Of a DNA stretch of 64,000 nt, positions 18,383 to 26,881 are shown piece by piece. Under the pieces are notes generated by a model. The model was given only the letters and a program-made list of their open reading frames with translations, was not told the origin of the DNA and did not search any database. This stretch comes from Parapedobacter tibetensis. Lineage in GTDB: Bacteria; Bacteroidota; Bacteroidia; Sphingobacteriales; Sphingobacteriaceae. A program made the translations under genes and the position numbers. The stretch lies in the NCBI RefSeq assembly GCF_024704835.1, contig NZ_JAMXBE010000003.1, positions 390,566 through 454,565 of the forward strand. The letters run 5' to 3'. How positions within the stretch are numbered: the stretch's first letter is position 1; each line of letters begins with the position of its first letter.

Positions 18383-19378
18383 ATGGAGACTTATCTAACT
18401 GAACTCAGTGCAAAAGGTTTTATCGATGAACCAATAGATCCTACATTGGATTTGGTTGAGGAGATAAACAGACTTAAAATAGAAAAAAACGCTGTTTTGC
18501 TGGCTCATTATTATCAAGAGCCTGAAATACAAGATATAGCGGATTATGTAGGCGATAGCTTAGGCTTATCACAACAGGCAGCCAAGACGGAGGCCGATGT
18601 AATCGTATTTGCTGGTGTGCATTTCATGGCAGAGACAGCAAAAATATTGTCACCAAGCAAGAAAGTATTGCTTCCAGATCTTAAGGCGGGTTGCTCATTG
18701 TCGGATAGCTGTCCACCCCATCTTTTTGCCAAGTTCAAGGAGCAATATCCAAATCATATCGTTATTACGTATGTCAATTGCACCGCGGAGCTTAAGGCGT
18801 TGAGCGATATCGTATGCACTTCTAGCAATGCTCTTCAGATTGTGGATAGCTTGCCGGTAGATCAACAGATTATTTTTGGTCCGGATAAGAATTTAGGTGA
18901 TTACGTACGGAAAAAAACAGGCCGAGACCTAGTACTTTGGAATGGAGCTTGCATGGTTCATGAAATTTTTTCGCAAGAACGGATAGCCAGGTTGAGGGCT
19001 GAACACCCCGATGCCAAATTCATTGCCCATCCGGAATGTGAAAAAGAGATTTTAGATGTAGCAGACTATATCGGATCTACTTCTGGATTACTTAATTATA
19101 CAAAAGGAAATCCTGCTGATACATTTATTGTGGCTACCGAAAGTGGTATTATCCACCAAATGCAGAAAGCCAATCCGCAGAAGACATTTATTCCAGCACC
19201 ACCCAATAATGCCTGCGCCTGTAATGATTGCCCATACATGAAGCTCAATACCTTGGAGAAATTGTATAACTGCATGAAGTATGAACTTCCGGAAGTGGAT
19301 TTACCCATGGATATGATTGCCCGTGCTCAACGGCCCATTGAGCGCATGTTGGAAATTTCGGCGCGGCTGGGCCTGTAA
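18383..19378 (+). CDS. nadA: Quinolinate synthase
   Basis: From the ATG at 18383 the protein has 331 residues. [24 protein letters not shown] opens the family core. The three [4Fe-4S]-ligand cysteines are visible as KAGC (Cys104), NGAC (Cys190) and CNDCPYM (Cys283). NadA condenses iminoaspartate with dihydroxyacetone phosphate to make quinolinate, using the product of NadB. An in-frame upstream extension is rejected because the -7 box and ribosome binding site lie between it and this ATG. The gene diverges from nadB. Confidence 0.96.
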   Translation: METYLTELSAKGFIDEPIDPTLDLVEEINRLKIEKNAVLLAHYYQEPEIQDIADYVGDSLGLSQQAAKTEADVIVFAGVHFMAETAKILSPSKKVLLPDLKAGCSLSDSCPPHLFAKFKEQYPNHIVITYVNCTAELKALSDIVCTSSNALQIVDSLPVDQQIIFGPDKNLGDYVRKKTGRDLVLWNGACMVHEIFSQERIARLRAEHPDAKFIAHPECEKEILDVADYIGSTSGLLNYTKGNPADTFIVATESGIIHQMQKANPQKTFIPAPPNNACACNDCPYMKLNTLEKLYNCMKYELPEVDLPMDMIARAQRPIERMLEISARLGL

Positions 19379-19463
19379 TTAATAGCTAAGGATGGAAGGG
19401 ATTAAGGAGCAAGGATAGTATGTGTCTTTAATCCTTATTCGTTTATTATTGATCTTAAAAAAG

Positions 19464-20501
19464 ATGTTTGACAGCAAGGAAAAAACAGGATTAGAAAGCT
19501 TGGGCGAATTCGGTTTGATAGACCGTATTACCAAGGTGGTGGAATTAACAGAAAAATCTACTGTAAAAGGTATAGGGGATGATGCCGCAGTATTAGATTT
19601 TTCAGGAAAAAAAGCATTAATATCGACAGATTTGCTTTTGGAAGGTATCCATTTCGATTTGCGCTATGTACCACTTAAACACTTAGGATATAAGGCTGTG
19701 CAGGTAAATCTGAGTGATATCTATGCCATGAATGCAATGGCCTCGCAGATAACGTTTTCCATTGGATTGTCAAGTAAATTTCCGCTGGAAGCTGTGGATG
19801 AATTATATGCTGGGGTATTATTGGCTTGCAAAAAATTCAACGTTGATTTGATAGGGGGCGATACTTCCACATCGGCACAAGGGCTGGTTATCAGTGTTAC
19901 GAGCATAGGCTATGCTAGCGAGGAAGATATCGTGTACCGGAATGGTGCGCAGGAAGGAGATTTGATTTGCATTTCTGGCGACCTAGGTGGGGCTTATGTT
20001 GGTTTACAGCTGCTAGAGCGGGAAAAGAAGATATTTTTGGAGAATCCAAACATACAGCCTGACCTTGAAGGAAAGGATTACATCGTAGAACGACAGCTTA
20101 AGCCGGAAGCTCGCAAGGATATTATAGAGCTATTGGCATCCATAGGGGTCAAACCTACGGCGATGATTGACGTATCTGACGGATTGGCCTCAGAAATACT
20201 GCATATTTGTAGATCATCTGATAAAGGCTGTAAGCTTTATGAGGAAAAAATTCCAATTGATCCGATGACATATGGTACAGCCCAGGATTTCGGATTGGAT
20301 CCAACCATTTGTGCGTTGAATGGTGGAGAAGACTACGAACTGCTTTTTACCGTCAATCAGGATGATTATGATAAGATAAAGAACCATCTTGACATCAGCA
20401 TCATTGGCCATATCACCGAAGTATCTGCCGGATGTGAGCTTATTTCAAAATCTGGAAAGGTACACCCCATCAAAGCTCAAGGATGGAATGCGTTTAACTA
20501 A
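19464..20501 (+). CDS. thiL: Thiamine-monophosphate kinase
   Basis: From the ATG at 19464 the protein has 345 residues. It shows GEFGLIDRITK, the metal/ATP-binding KGIGDDAAVLDF, STDLLLEGIHFD, LSDIYAMNAMA, LIGGDTS and IDVSDGLASEI, then NGGEDYELLF, all standard for ThiL. It phosphorylates thiamine monophosphate to the active diphosphate. It follows nadA by 85 bases on the same strand. No TPP riboswitch is visible upstream. Confidence 0.96.
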   Translation: MFDSKEKTGLESLGEFGLIDRITKVVELTEKSTVKGIGDDAAVLDFSGKKALISTDLLLEGIHFDLRYVPLKHLGYKAVQVNLSDIYAMNAMASQITFSIGLSSKFPLEAVDELYAGVLLACKKFNVDLIGGDTSTSAQGLVISVTSIGYASEEDIVYRNGAQEGDLICISGDLGGAYVGLQLLEREKKIFLENPNIQPDLEGKDYIVERQLKPEARKDIIELLASIGVKPTAMIDVSDGLASEILHICRSSDKGCKLYEEKIPIDPMTYGTAQDFGLDPTICALNGGEDYELLFTVNQDDYDKIKNHLDISIIGHITEVSAGCELISKSGKVHPIKAQGWNAFN

Positions 20502-20578
20502 TTGCATTCCTTGTGAACGTGTTGATTACTAAATAAATTACATACCTTTATAATTATGTTTTAGCAATACCAATCGTC

Positions 20579-21397
20579 ATGAACAACGCATCGATAATGT
20601 TATGGTTGTTTGCATTTTTACCGATATTTGCTAGCGGTCAATCTTATAACCAACGGTTTGAGGAAGCGCTCAATCAACGAGATACCATCAACCAACGGAA
20701 GATTTTATCGGAATGGCAGGAGAATAAGCCAAAAGATGCGGATTTGCACATTGGTTATTTCAATTTCTATAAGCAACGTTATGAAACCGAAGCAGATAGC
20801 CTGATCCGAAACGAATTGCTGTCTCAAGCTTTTTCCAACATTGACACCGGGACAACCAGATTTCCTAATAGATTGGATATGTGGCTTGCTAACATAGCTT
20901 TACTTGGTGAGATTGGTAATTATAGCCAATATACCGAGCAATTACTGGAATTGTTGGACACAAATGACGCAGTAAAAGAAGTGTGGCTATGGAAAAACAA
21001 TGCTCCTTTGGTAGATGCATCGGATTTCCTATTACAGTATGTAGATAATTTTATAGTCATGCTTTATAATAGGCAGGATGAATCATTGCATCCAAATATG
21101 GATACGATCGCTAATCGGGTATTGGCTTCATATCCCCAGCATGTTCCAAGTCTTTCCAATTTGGCCATTACGGCCTTATACCGTAAAGATTATGAATCAG
21201 GGATAACGCATCTAGCTAAGGCGGCCTCCTATGAGCCAACAAACACCAGTGTGCTCAGTAATTTGGCATATGCATATGAGCAAATTGGCGACAATGAAAA
21301 CGCTATAATGTATTATGAAGAAACCATAAAATATGGCGATGCGCAAACGAAAGAATATGCCCGAAACCAACTAGAAAAGTTGCAAAATAAACAATAA
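20579..21397 (+). CDS. Secreted tetratricopeptide-repeat protein
   Basis: This 272-residue protein begins with a signal peptide (about residues 1-20, ending FASGQ). The C-terminal half holds TPR-like repeats, best seen as ALYRKDYESGITHLAKAASY and AYAYEQIGDNENAIMYYEET. A TACCTTTA box at 20542-20549, close to the -7 consensus, may be its promoter. No specific function can be assigned; TPR proteins usually act as scaffolds. It converges with the aconitase gene, with 14 bases between them. Confidence 0.75.
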   Translation: MNNASIMLWLFAFLPIFASGQSYNQRFEEALNQRDTINQRKILSEWQENKPKDADLHIGYFNFYKQRYETEADSLIRNELLSQAFSNIDTGTTRFPNRLDMWLANIALLGEIGNYSQYTEQLLELLDTNDAVKEVWLWKNNAPLVDASDFLLQYVDNFIVMLYNRQDESLHPNMDTIANRVLASYPQHVPSLSNLAITALYRKDYESGITHLAKAASYEPTNTSVLSNLAYAYEQIGDNENAIMYYEETIKYGDAQTKEYARNQLEKLQNKQ

Positions 21398-21411
21398 AGC
21401 TTCTTTTACAA

Positions 21412-24135
21412 TTATTTTTTCAAGAAACCCCTAAGTACATACTGTAAAATTCCGCGATGGCGGTAATACTCAATTTCTATGTCCGAATCGAATCGAGCCT
21501 TGGATTCAAAAGCTACGGTTTCCCCGTTGGCCTTCGTCGCAATGACATGAAGCAACTTATGGGGTTTGAGGTTATCAGAAACACCAGATATATGAAAAGT
21601 TTCCGTACCATCCAAACCTAATGTCTCTGGATTTTCACCCTGCAGAAATTCCATCGGGATTATTCCCATGCCCACTAAATTACTCCGGTGGATACGCTCA
21701 AAACTTTCGGCAATGACGGCCTTGATACCAAGTAGATTAGCACCTTTTGCAGCCCAATCCCGTGAAGAACCGCTGCCATATTCCTTTCCTGCCAAAATAA
21801 TCAAAGGCGTATCGTTTTTAGCATATTCCATAGCGGCATCATATACCGATAATGTTTCGCCAGTAGGGAAATAAGTGGTATAGCCGCCTTCTTTATCGGT
21901 GACCTTATTGCGGATGCGGACATTGGCAAAGGTGCCACGCATCATCACCTCATGGTTGCCTCTTCGAGAACCGTATGAATTAAAGTCCTTGGCTTCTACG
22001 CCTTTCGAAATCAGGTATTGCCCGGCGGCGGAATCGGATTTAAAGGAGCCGGCAGGAGAGATATGATCCGTTGTGACGGAATCGCCTAAAAACAATAACA
22101 CTTTAGCATCTTTAATATCTTCCGTTGGCAAAGGTTCGTCGCTTATGTCTTTAAAGAAGGGCACTTCCTGCACATAAGTGGAATGTTCGTTCCAGATGAA
22201 ATTTTTCCCCTCTGGGGCGATTAGCTGCTTCCAATCCGCCTCGCCGTCGAATATCACATCATATACGTCTTTGAAATCTTCAATACGCATACACTGATTG
22301 ATGGTGTCAATAATTTCTTGCTGTGAGGGCCAAATATCCCTGAGGTAAACGGGGTTACCATTCGGGTCGTAATCAAGCGGATCATTGATTAAATCGACGT
22401 CTACCCGACCAACCAAAGCATAGACAACAACCAACATGGGTGACATCAGGAAATTCATTTTCACCTGAGGGTGTACACGGGCTTCAAAATTACGATTGCC
22501 GGACAATACGGAAGCCACTACCAAATCACCTTTATCCACAGCCTCAGCGATATGCGGCGGTAGCGGACCACTATTGCCGATGCAGGAAGTACAACCATAT
22601 CCTACGGTATGGAACCGCAAAGCTTCCAAATCCTCCAAGAGATTGGCACGCTGTAGGTATTCGGTTACCACCTTTGAACCGGGAGCTAAGCTCGTTTTCA
22701 CCCATGATTTGGTACGTAGGCCCCTAGCAACCGCCTTGCGAGCTACTAATCCGGCACCCACCATTACCGTTGGATTTGACGTATTGGTACAGCTGGTGAT
22801 AGCAGCAATGGCAATGCTCCCATCGCTAAGCACATACTCCTTATTTTTTATCTTGATCCTTACCGATCGAATATCATCGGTTTCCACAGCAATTTCCGTG
22901 TTTGTTTGTCTGTCTTCGTATGTGAATTGACTGCCAGAGCCGCCTTCTGATAGCCAGGCTTGTTCTTGGCGGTCTTTGATGGGCAGGTAATTCCGACGAT
23001 ATTCTTTTTCAAGGAGATGGGAAAATTGTGCAGAAAAATCCCTTACCAGTATTTTATCCTGCGGGCGTTTAGGACCCGATACCGTGGGTTCGAGGGTATC
23101 CAGGTTTAATTCAATTACATCGGAATATATGATTTCTTCTTCACCGGTTCGCCATAATAGGTTTTCCTTGCAATATTCCTCTACTAAGGCGATTTGTTCT
23201 TCCGAGCGATTGGTGCGCCGCATATATTCCAGGGTTCGTCCATCTATTGGGAAATAGGTAACCGTACAACCGAATTCTGGAGACATGTTGGATATGGTGG
23301 CCCGATCTGTTACGCTTAAATGATCTAAAGCATCGCCGAAGACCTCTACGAATTTGCCTACCACACCATAGTCGCGCAGCAATTTGGTGATAAACAGCAC
23401 CATATCCGTAGCCGTACATCCGGCAGGGATTTTTCCAGTCAATTTCAACCCAATCACTTGTGGACAAGTAAAATAAATCGGTTGACCTAGCATGGCGGCT
23501 TCAGCTTCTATCCCACCTACGCCCCAAGCGATGACACCAATGCCATTTACCATGGGAGTATGGGAATCCGTGCCCACCAACGTGTCTGGAAAGGCCCATC
23601 CGTCTCGTTTGATTACACCCTTGGCTAAATATTCTAAATTTACCTGGTGGCAAATTCCCATGCCTGGAGGCACAACGGTGAAATTATCCAATGCTTGCTG
23701 ACCCCATTTAAGCAATTCATAGCGCTCAGCATTGCGTTCATACTCCAAATCGACGTTGCTTTGATAGGAATAATTTGTGCCAAAAAAATCGACCTGTACC
23801 GAATGATCAATAACCAAATCCACGGGAATAGCCGGATTAATTTTGCTTCCATCCCCACCTTTTCGAACGACTTCCGCTCGAATAGAAGCGATATCCACCA
23901 CGGCTGGTACACCAGTAAAGTCTTGCATCAGTACTCGGGCCGGCTTGAAAGGTACTTCCTTATCGGTGCCGGCAGGATTCCAATTGATTAATGTATCAAG
24001 GTGTTCATCTGTGATGGCAAAACCGTCGTGGTTGCGCAACACATTTTCGAGCAATATGCGGATAGAGAAAGGAAGTTTGCTTATCCGTTTGTTTTCTCCC
24101 TCCAACTTTTCCAGGGAGGCTATTTGATGTTCCAT
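21412..24135 (-). CDS. acnA: Aconitate hydratase, AcnA/IRP type
   Basis: This 907-residue protein has the AcnA domain order. Seen are VDLVIDHSVQVDFFG, FTCPQVIGLKLTGKIP, the cluster-binding cysteines in ITSCTNTSNP and GYGCTSCIGNSGP, a linker, and the swivel domain with GDSVTTDHISPAGS, YGSRRGNHEVMMRGTF and KEYGSGSSRDWAAKG. It isomerises citrate to isocitrate in the TCA cycle through a [4Fe-4S] cluster. The gene stands alone on the minus strand between two plus-strand genes. The DUF4112 remnant lies just upstream. Confidence 0.96.
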   Translation of the reverse strand: MEHQIASLEKLEGENKRISKLPFSIRILLENVLRNHDGFAITDEHLDTLINWNPAGTDKEVPFKPARVLMQDFTGVPAVVDIASIRAEVVRKGGDGSKINPAIPVDLVIDHSVQVDFFGTNYSYQSNVDLEYERNAERYELLKWGQQALDNFTVVPPGMGICHQVNLEYLAKGVIKRDGWAFPDTLVGTDSHTPMVNGIGVIAWGVGGIEAEAAMLGQPIYFTCPQVIGLKLTGKIPAGCTATDMVLFITKLLRDYGVVGKFVEVFGDALDHLSVTDRATISNMSPEFGCTVTYFPIDGRTLEYMRRTNRSEEQIALVEEYCKENLLWRTGEEEIIYSDVIELNLDTLEPTVSGPKRPQDKILVRDFSAQFSHLLEKEYRRNYLPIKDRQEQAWLSEGGSGSQFTYEDRQTNTEIAVETDDIRSVRIKIKNKEYVLSDGSIAIAAITSCTNTSNPTVMVGAGLVARKAVARGLRTKSWVKTSLAPGSKVVTEYLQRANLLEDLEALRFHTVGYGCTSCIGNSGPLPPHIAEAVDKGDLVVASVLSGNRNFEARVHPQVKMNFLMSPMLVVVYALVGRVDVDLINDPLDYDPNGNPVYLRDIWPSQQEIIDTINQCMRIEDFKDVYDVIFDGEADWKQLIAPEGKNFIWNEHSTYVQEVPFFKDISDEPLPTEDIKDAKVLLFLGDSVTTDHISPAGSFKSDSAAGQYLISKGVEAKDFNSYGSRRGNHEVMMRGTFANVRIRNKVTDKEGGYTTYFPTGETLSVYDAAMEYAKNDTPLIILAGKEYGSGSSRDWAAKGANLLGIKAVIAESFERIHRSNLVGMGIIPMEFLQGENPETLGLDGTETFHISGVSDNLKPHKLLHVIATKANGETVAFESKARFDSDIEIEYYRHRGILQYVLRGFLKK

Positions 24136-24211
24136 GGTGTTTAGCTAGTTTTTATATAGAATGATAATTATACGGAAAACCTGTCAAAAAAATAATTGAT
24201 TGAAAGGAATC

Positions 24212-24479
24212 TTACATTAAACTGATGATCCACATGAAACCTTTCCACAGCAGAAAAAGCAGTAGAAATGTCAAGATAAGAAAAAACACCGAGAATAATG
24301 GCGAGCAGATCATTTCCATTACCTTGATGTTTTCCCTGATAGTAATACGCTCGAAGTAACAGAATGTTTTTCTTGTTTGCCTTGAAGAAAAAGTCAAAAA
24401 CGGTTCCTATGATTGGGATAGCGTCTATCCAAATGAAGTCTTTTTGTAAATGGTCAGGTATTTCGTGATAGGTAACCAT
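24212..24479 (-). pseudogene. DUF4112 protein, truncated and frameshifted
   Basis: The first frame from the ATG at 24479 gives DAIPIIGTVFDFFFKANKKN and YYYQGKHQGNGNDLLAIIL, the second half of a DUF4112 protein. The expected C-terminal membrane helix appears only in another frame (LILTFLLLFLLWKGFMWIIS, stop at 24212). The change of frame falls near a run of six identical bases around 24290. The usual N-terminal half of the domain is also missing, so this looks decayed, although a sequencing error in the homopolymer could explain the frameshift alone. Confidence 0.6.
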
Positions 24480-24551
24480 GTGAGCATGATGGGCTAATTT
24501 AACATTAAAACAAGATAATTTTAAAAGGAATTATATTTTCTTGTTGATATT

Positions 24552-24576
24552 TTTGACAGGTTTATATAAATATTTG
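24552..24576 (+). promoter_or_regulatory. Promoter of the cold-shock gene
   Basis: TTTG at 24552 and AATATTTG ending at 24576 fit the Bacteroidota -33 and -7 pattern with about 17 bases between the TTTG parts (one mismatch in the -7 TA). The predicted 5' leader of about 35 bases is U-rich, as in many csp messages. Confidence 0.4.
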
Positions 24577-24615
24577 TAACTTCGTTTTTTCATTATTTTT
24601 TAATTTTCTATTACA

Positions 24616-24807
24616 ATGGCAGAAGGAGTAGTAAAATTCTTCAATGAAACCAAAGGTTTTGGTTTTATCGTACCCAATTCTGGTGAAAGTGAAATTTTTG
24701 TACACTCATCAGGCCTTATTGACAGAATTCGTGAAAACGACAACGTTTCTTACGATGTTGAACAAGGCAAAAAAGGTTTAAATGCGGTAAATGTTAAGGT
24801 AATCTAA
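24616..24807 (+). CDS. Cold-shock domain protein (CspA family)
   Basis: This 63-residue single-domain protein has the RNA-binding motifs RNP1 (KGFGFI, residues 13-18) and RNP2 (EIFVHSS), and the family start EGVVKFFNETKGFG. CspA-type proteins bind single-stranded RNA and melt structures. It is monocistronic: a promoter is predicted at 24552-24576 and a hairpin terminator follows at 24843. Confidence 0.96.
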   Translation: MAEGVVKFFNETKGFGFIVPNSGESEIFVHSSGLIDRIRENDNVSYDVEQGKKGLNAVNVKVI

Positions 24808-24842
24808 GGATTATCCTTGTTAAACATATTTATTGTATTCCC

Positions 24843-24882
24843 AGCCGATTATCAACAGCCAGTTGACAATCGGCTTTTTTTA
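24843..24882 (+). terminator. Rho-independent terminator after the csp gene
   Basis: AGCCGATTATCAAC pairs with GTTGACAATCGGCT (one mismatch) around a short loop and is followed by seven T residues, a standard intrinsic terminator. Confidence 0.85.
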
Positions 24883-24927
24883 TGTTACTGTGTATCGCTA
24901 GGCCATTTTCCTAAAGATACAGGAACA

Positions 24928-25158
24928 TTACTTCAACTTGTCTATGGCTTGGGCAAGTTTCCTGTCTTTTTCGGTCACGATGTTGCCAGCGTCGTGTGTT
25001 GATAACCAGATTTCCACTTTGTTCCAGGTGTTGGTCCAAGTTGGGTGGTGGTTATGTTTCTCTGCCAATAACGCCACTTGGAGCATAAATGCAAATGCTT
25101 CAGAAAAATCAGCGAATGTGAATGATTGATGAAGGGTATTCTTTTCTTCTTGCCACAT
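24928..25158 (-). CDS. 4a-hydroxytetrahydrobiopterin dehydratase (pterin carbinolamine dehydratase)
   Basis: This 76-residue protein matches the PCD/DCoH family, slightly shorter than usual (about 95). It shows FTFADFSEAFAFMLQVALLAEKHNHHPTW and VEIWLSTHDAGNIVTEKD, including the active-site HHP and the Trp/His pair. The enzyme recycles the oxidised pterin made by aromatic amino acid hydroxylases. No hydroxylase lies next to it. It faces the csp gene tail-to-tail. Confidence 0.9.
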   Translation of the reverse strand: MWQEEKNTLHQSFTFADFSEAFAFMLQVALLAEKHNHHPTWTNTWNKVEIWLSTHDAGNIVTEKDRKLAQAIDKLK

Positions 25159-25354
25159 GATATTAAGGGTTGGTTGTTACCTAATCAATGAAAAAGCCTA
25201 GTATGTAAAACAAACAGAGAACGCTTTTGTTTGTGGCTTATTGGGCGGCAGCAGCACAAAATTCTTGCCTGGAACATCTTTTGTTAACGAGGTGTCTGTA
25301 GGTTGGCTATCAAACTATCGAATTTATCCACATCGAGTAGTCAAAAAAGAAAAA

Positions 25355-26077
25355 TTATCCAAGCACCTCTTCAAGCACCTCATGCGACCTTATTTCTCCT
25401 ATGTTATCGATATGAAGCCGGAAGAAATCGATAATTTTGCTGAGTAAAAAGCGCCGATCAGCTAAGGATATCTGTAGAGAATCTAGGTTATTGAAGGAAC
25501 AGGCTAAAATATTGGCCAAATGGGTGACATGTGGATTCTGTAAAACTAATGTATGTGCTGGTAAAGCATGACAGAAAACACCGTCTTTCAAATCAAAAAA
25601 CACCTGGCCGGGTTTAGGCAACCCTGGATTGAATCCAAGGAACCGAGAGAGCCTCATCAGGAAAAAAAGATGAAAATTTGGAGGCATTCGTTCTAGGGTA
25701 TCCAACCATGAAATGGCATTGAATACATAGTTAAATAATGGCTCGTCTGCTGATTGCTGCCGAAGGCATTTATACAGCATTTCATTGAGGAACATCACGA
25801 CAGTACTTTTTACGATATCATAGGGGATTGTTTGAAAATGTGGCAATTGACGGGCTTCAGAGATGCGTTGCAGGGAGCTATTTCCACGGTGGTACACCAC
25901 CATATCAAGCAGATGCAAAGGTTGCAAGATGGTCGTCCCTATTTTGGCCCTTGGTTTCCGTGCACCGTTGACCATATAAGATTGCAGACCAAATTTTTCC
26001 GTGAAAACCTGTACAACAACACTGCTTTCAGAATAATTCGTCTGTTTCAAAACGATGCCCCGGGTCTTATGCAACAT
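25355..26077 (-). CDS. recO: DNA repair protein RecO
   Basis: This 240-residue protein opens with TRGIVLKQTNYSESSVVVQVFTEKFG, the OB-fold start of RecO, and continues with the helical domain, as in Bacteroidota RecO. No zinc-binding Cys set is seen, which is common in this phylum. RecO loads RecA on SSB-covered DNA with RecR. Its start lies 20 bases after the dgkA stop codon at 26097, so it is probably the last gene of the 26.7-25.4 kb minus-strand run. Confidence 0.92.
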   Translation of the reverse strand: MLHKTRGIVLKQTNYSESSVVVQVFTEKFGLQSYMVNGARKPRAKIGTTILQPLHLLDMVVYHRGNSSLQRISEARQLPHFQTIPYDIVKSTVVMFLNEMLYKCLRQQSADEPLFNYVFNAISWLDTLERMPPNFHLFFLMRLSRFLGFNPGLPKPGQVFFDLKDGVFCHALPAHTLVLQNPHVTHLANILACSFNNLDSLQISLADRRFLLSKIIDFFRLHIDNIGEIRSHEVLEEVLG

Positions 26078-26096
26078 GTTAAATGCGGTAAAATGA

Positions 26097-26462
26097 TTAT
26101 CCTAAAAAAGACGCCCAGAATTTGGGAACAAAAATAATTGCCCCCACGATGACGGCAAAGATAGCAGCAACTAAAACAGCCCCAGCAGCAATGTCCTTAG
26201 CTTTTTTTGCCAAAGGATGGTATGCTGGCGAAGCCAAGTCCACCAAAGTTTCAATGGCTGTATTCAGCAATTCCAAGATGAATACCAGGGCTATGCATAA
26301 GACTACCCAACGCCAGTCGGAAGCAGACAACTCAAGCCATAACCCCAGCACGACCACCACCAAGGCAGAAGCGAGGTGGATTTTGAAATTCGACTCGCTA
26401 CGGCAGGCCTCCCATATACCGCGCAACGCATTTATAAACGTGCTCGAACCGTACCTGTTCAT
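26097..26462 (-). CDS. dgkA: Diacylglycerol kinase / undecaprenol kinase family protein
   Basis: This 121-residue integral membrane protein has three hydrophobic segments (about 30-47, 50-67, 92-113) and the catalytic signature ELLNTAIETLVDL, with the conserved Glu and Asn. The SESNFKIHLA segment is the usual family beginning. In Gram-positive bacteria such proteins act on undecaprenol; in E. coli on diacylglycerol; the substrate here is open. Its start overlaps the stop of the preceding small membrane protein by four bases. Confidence 0.93.
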   Translation of the reverse strand: MNRYGSSTFINALRGIWEACRSESNFKIHLASALVVVVLGLWLELSASDWRWVVLCIALVFILELLNTAIETLVDLASPAYHPLAKKAKDIAAGAVLVAAIFAVIVGAIIFVPKFWASFLG

Positions 26463-26686
26463 TTTTTCATTTGTCGTTCTTTGCGTTCATGGACAATGCT
26501 TCGGCGTTCGATTTTGCGTATAAAGCCATAGATAACCATCAAGAAGCCTATCCCAAAAACGATTACGCCAACAATCATGGCCCATTTATATAGGAGGTTT
26601 TCCTGTTCCATCAGGTAATAACCGAACGCACATAGCGCCAAACCGATCATGGTGTATACCAAACCTCTTAATAGATATTTATTCAT
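26459..26686 (-). CDS. Small two-helix membrane protein
   Basis: This 75-residue protein has two hydrophobic segments (about residues 6-25 and 35-57) and a basic tail (RKIERRSIVHERKERQMKK). I do not recognise a named family. Four-base overlap with dgkA (ATGA type) and the same strand make co-expression with dgkA and recO likely. Confidence 0.7.
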   Translation of the reverse strand: MNKYLLRGLVYTMIGLALCAFGYYLMEQENLLYKWAMIVGVIVFGIGFLMVIYGFIRKIERRSIVHERKERQMKK

Positions 26687-26836
26687 AACCCATTTTTAAT
26701 GAAGGGACCAACTACACAAAGATAAGGTTAACCCCTGAAGCAGAAAACGAAAGAATTGCCGTTGCCAGAATATGACCGTTATAAGACGGAGTAGTGGGTT
26801 GTCCATACTTATGGATGTTTAACCAGATTAATATAA

Positions 26837-26860
26837 TTACGTAAGTAATGTGTACCTTTA
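26837..26860 (+). promoter_or_regulatory. Promoter of the LacI-type gene with a central palindrome
   Basis: TACCTTTA at 26853-26860 is one base off the -7 consensus. A TTACGTAA palindrome with a central CG, at 26837-26844, lies just upstream, where a bound repressor would block polymerase. CG-centred palindromes are typical LacI-family operators, so self-regulation is possible. Confidence 0.3.
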
Positions 26861-26881
26861 TCCATTTATTTAGTTTGTATC

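Noticed and set aside
19379..19463. Possible TPP riboswitch before thiL
   Set aside because: The short gap lacks the conserved CUGAGA and ACCUGA-type segments.
25325..25333. Perfect TTATCCACA DnaA box between phhB and recO
   Set aside because: It is a single box without neighbours. The same 9-mer also occurs inside acnA, nadB and yicC coding sequence, so alone it is not evidence of an origin.
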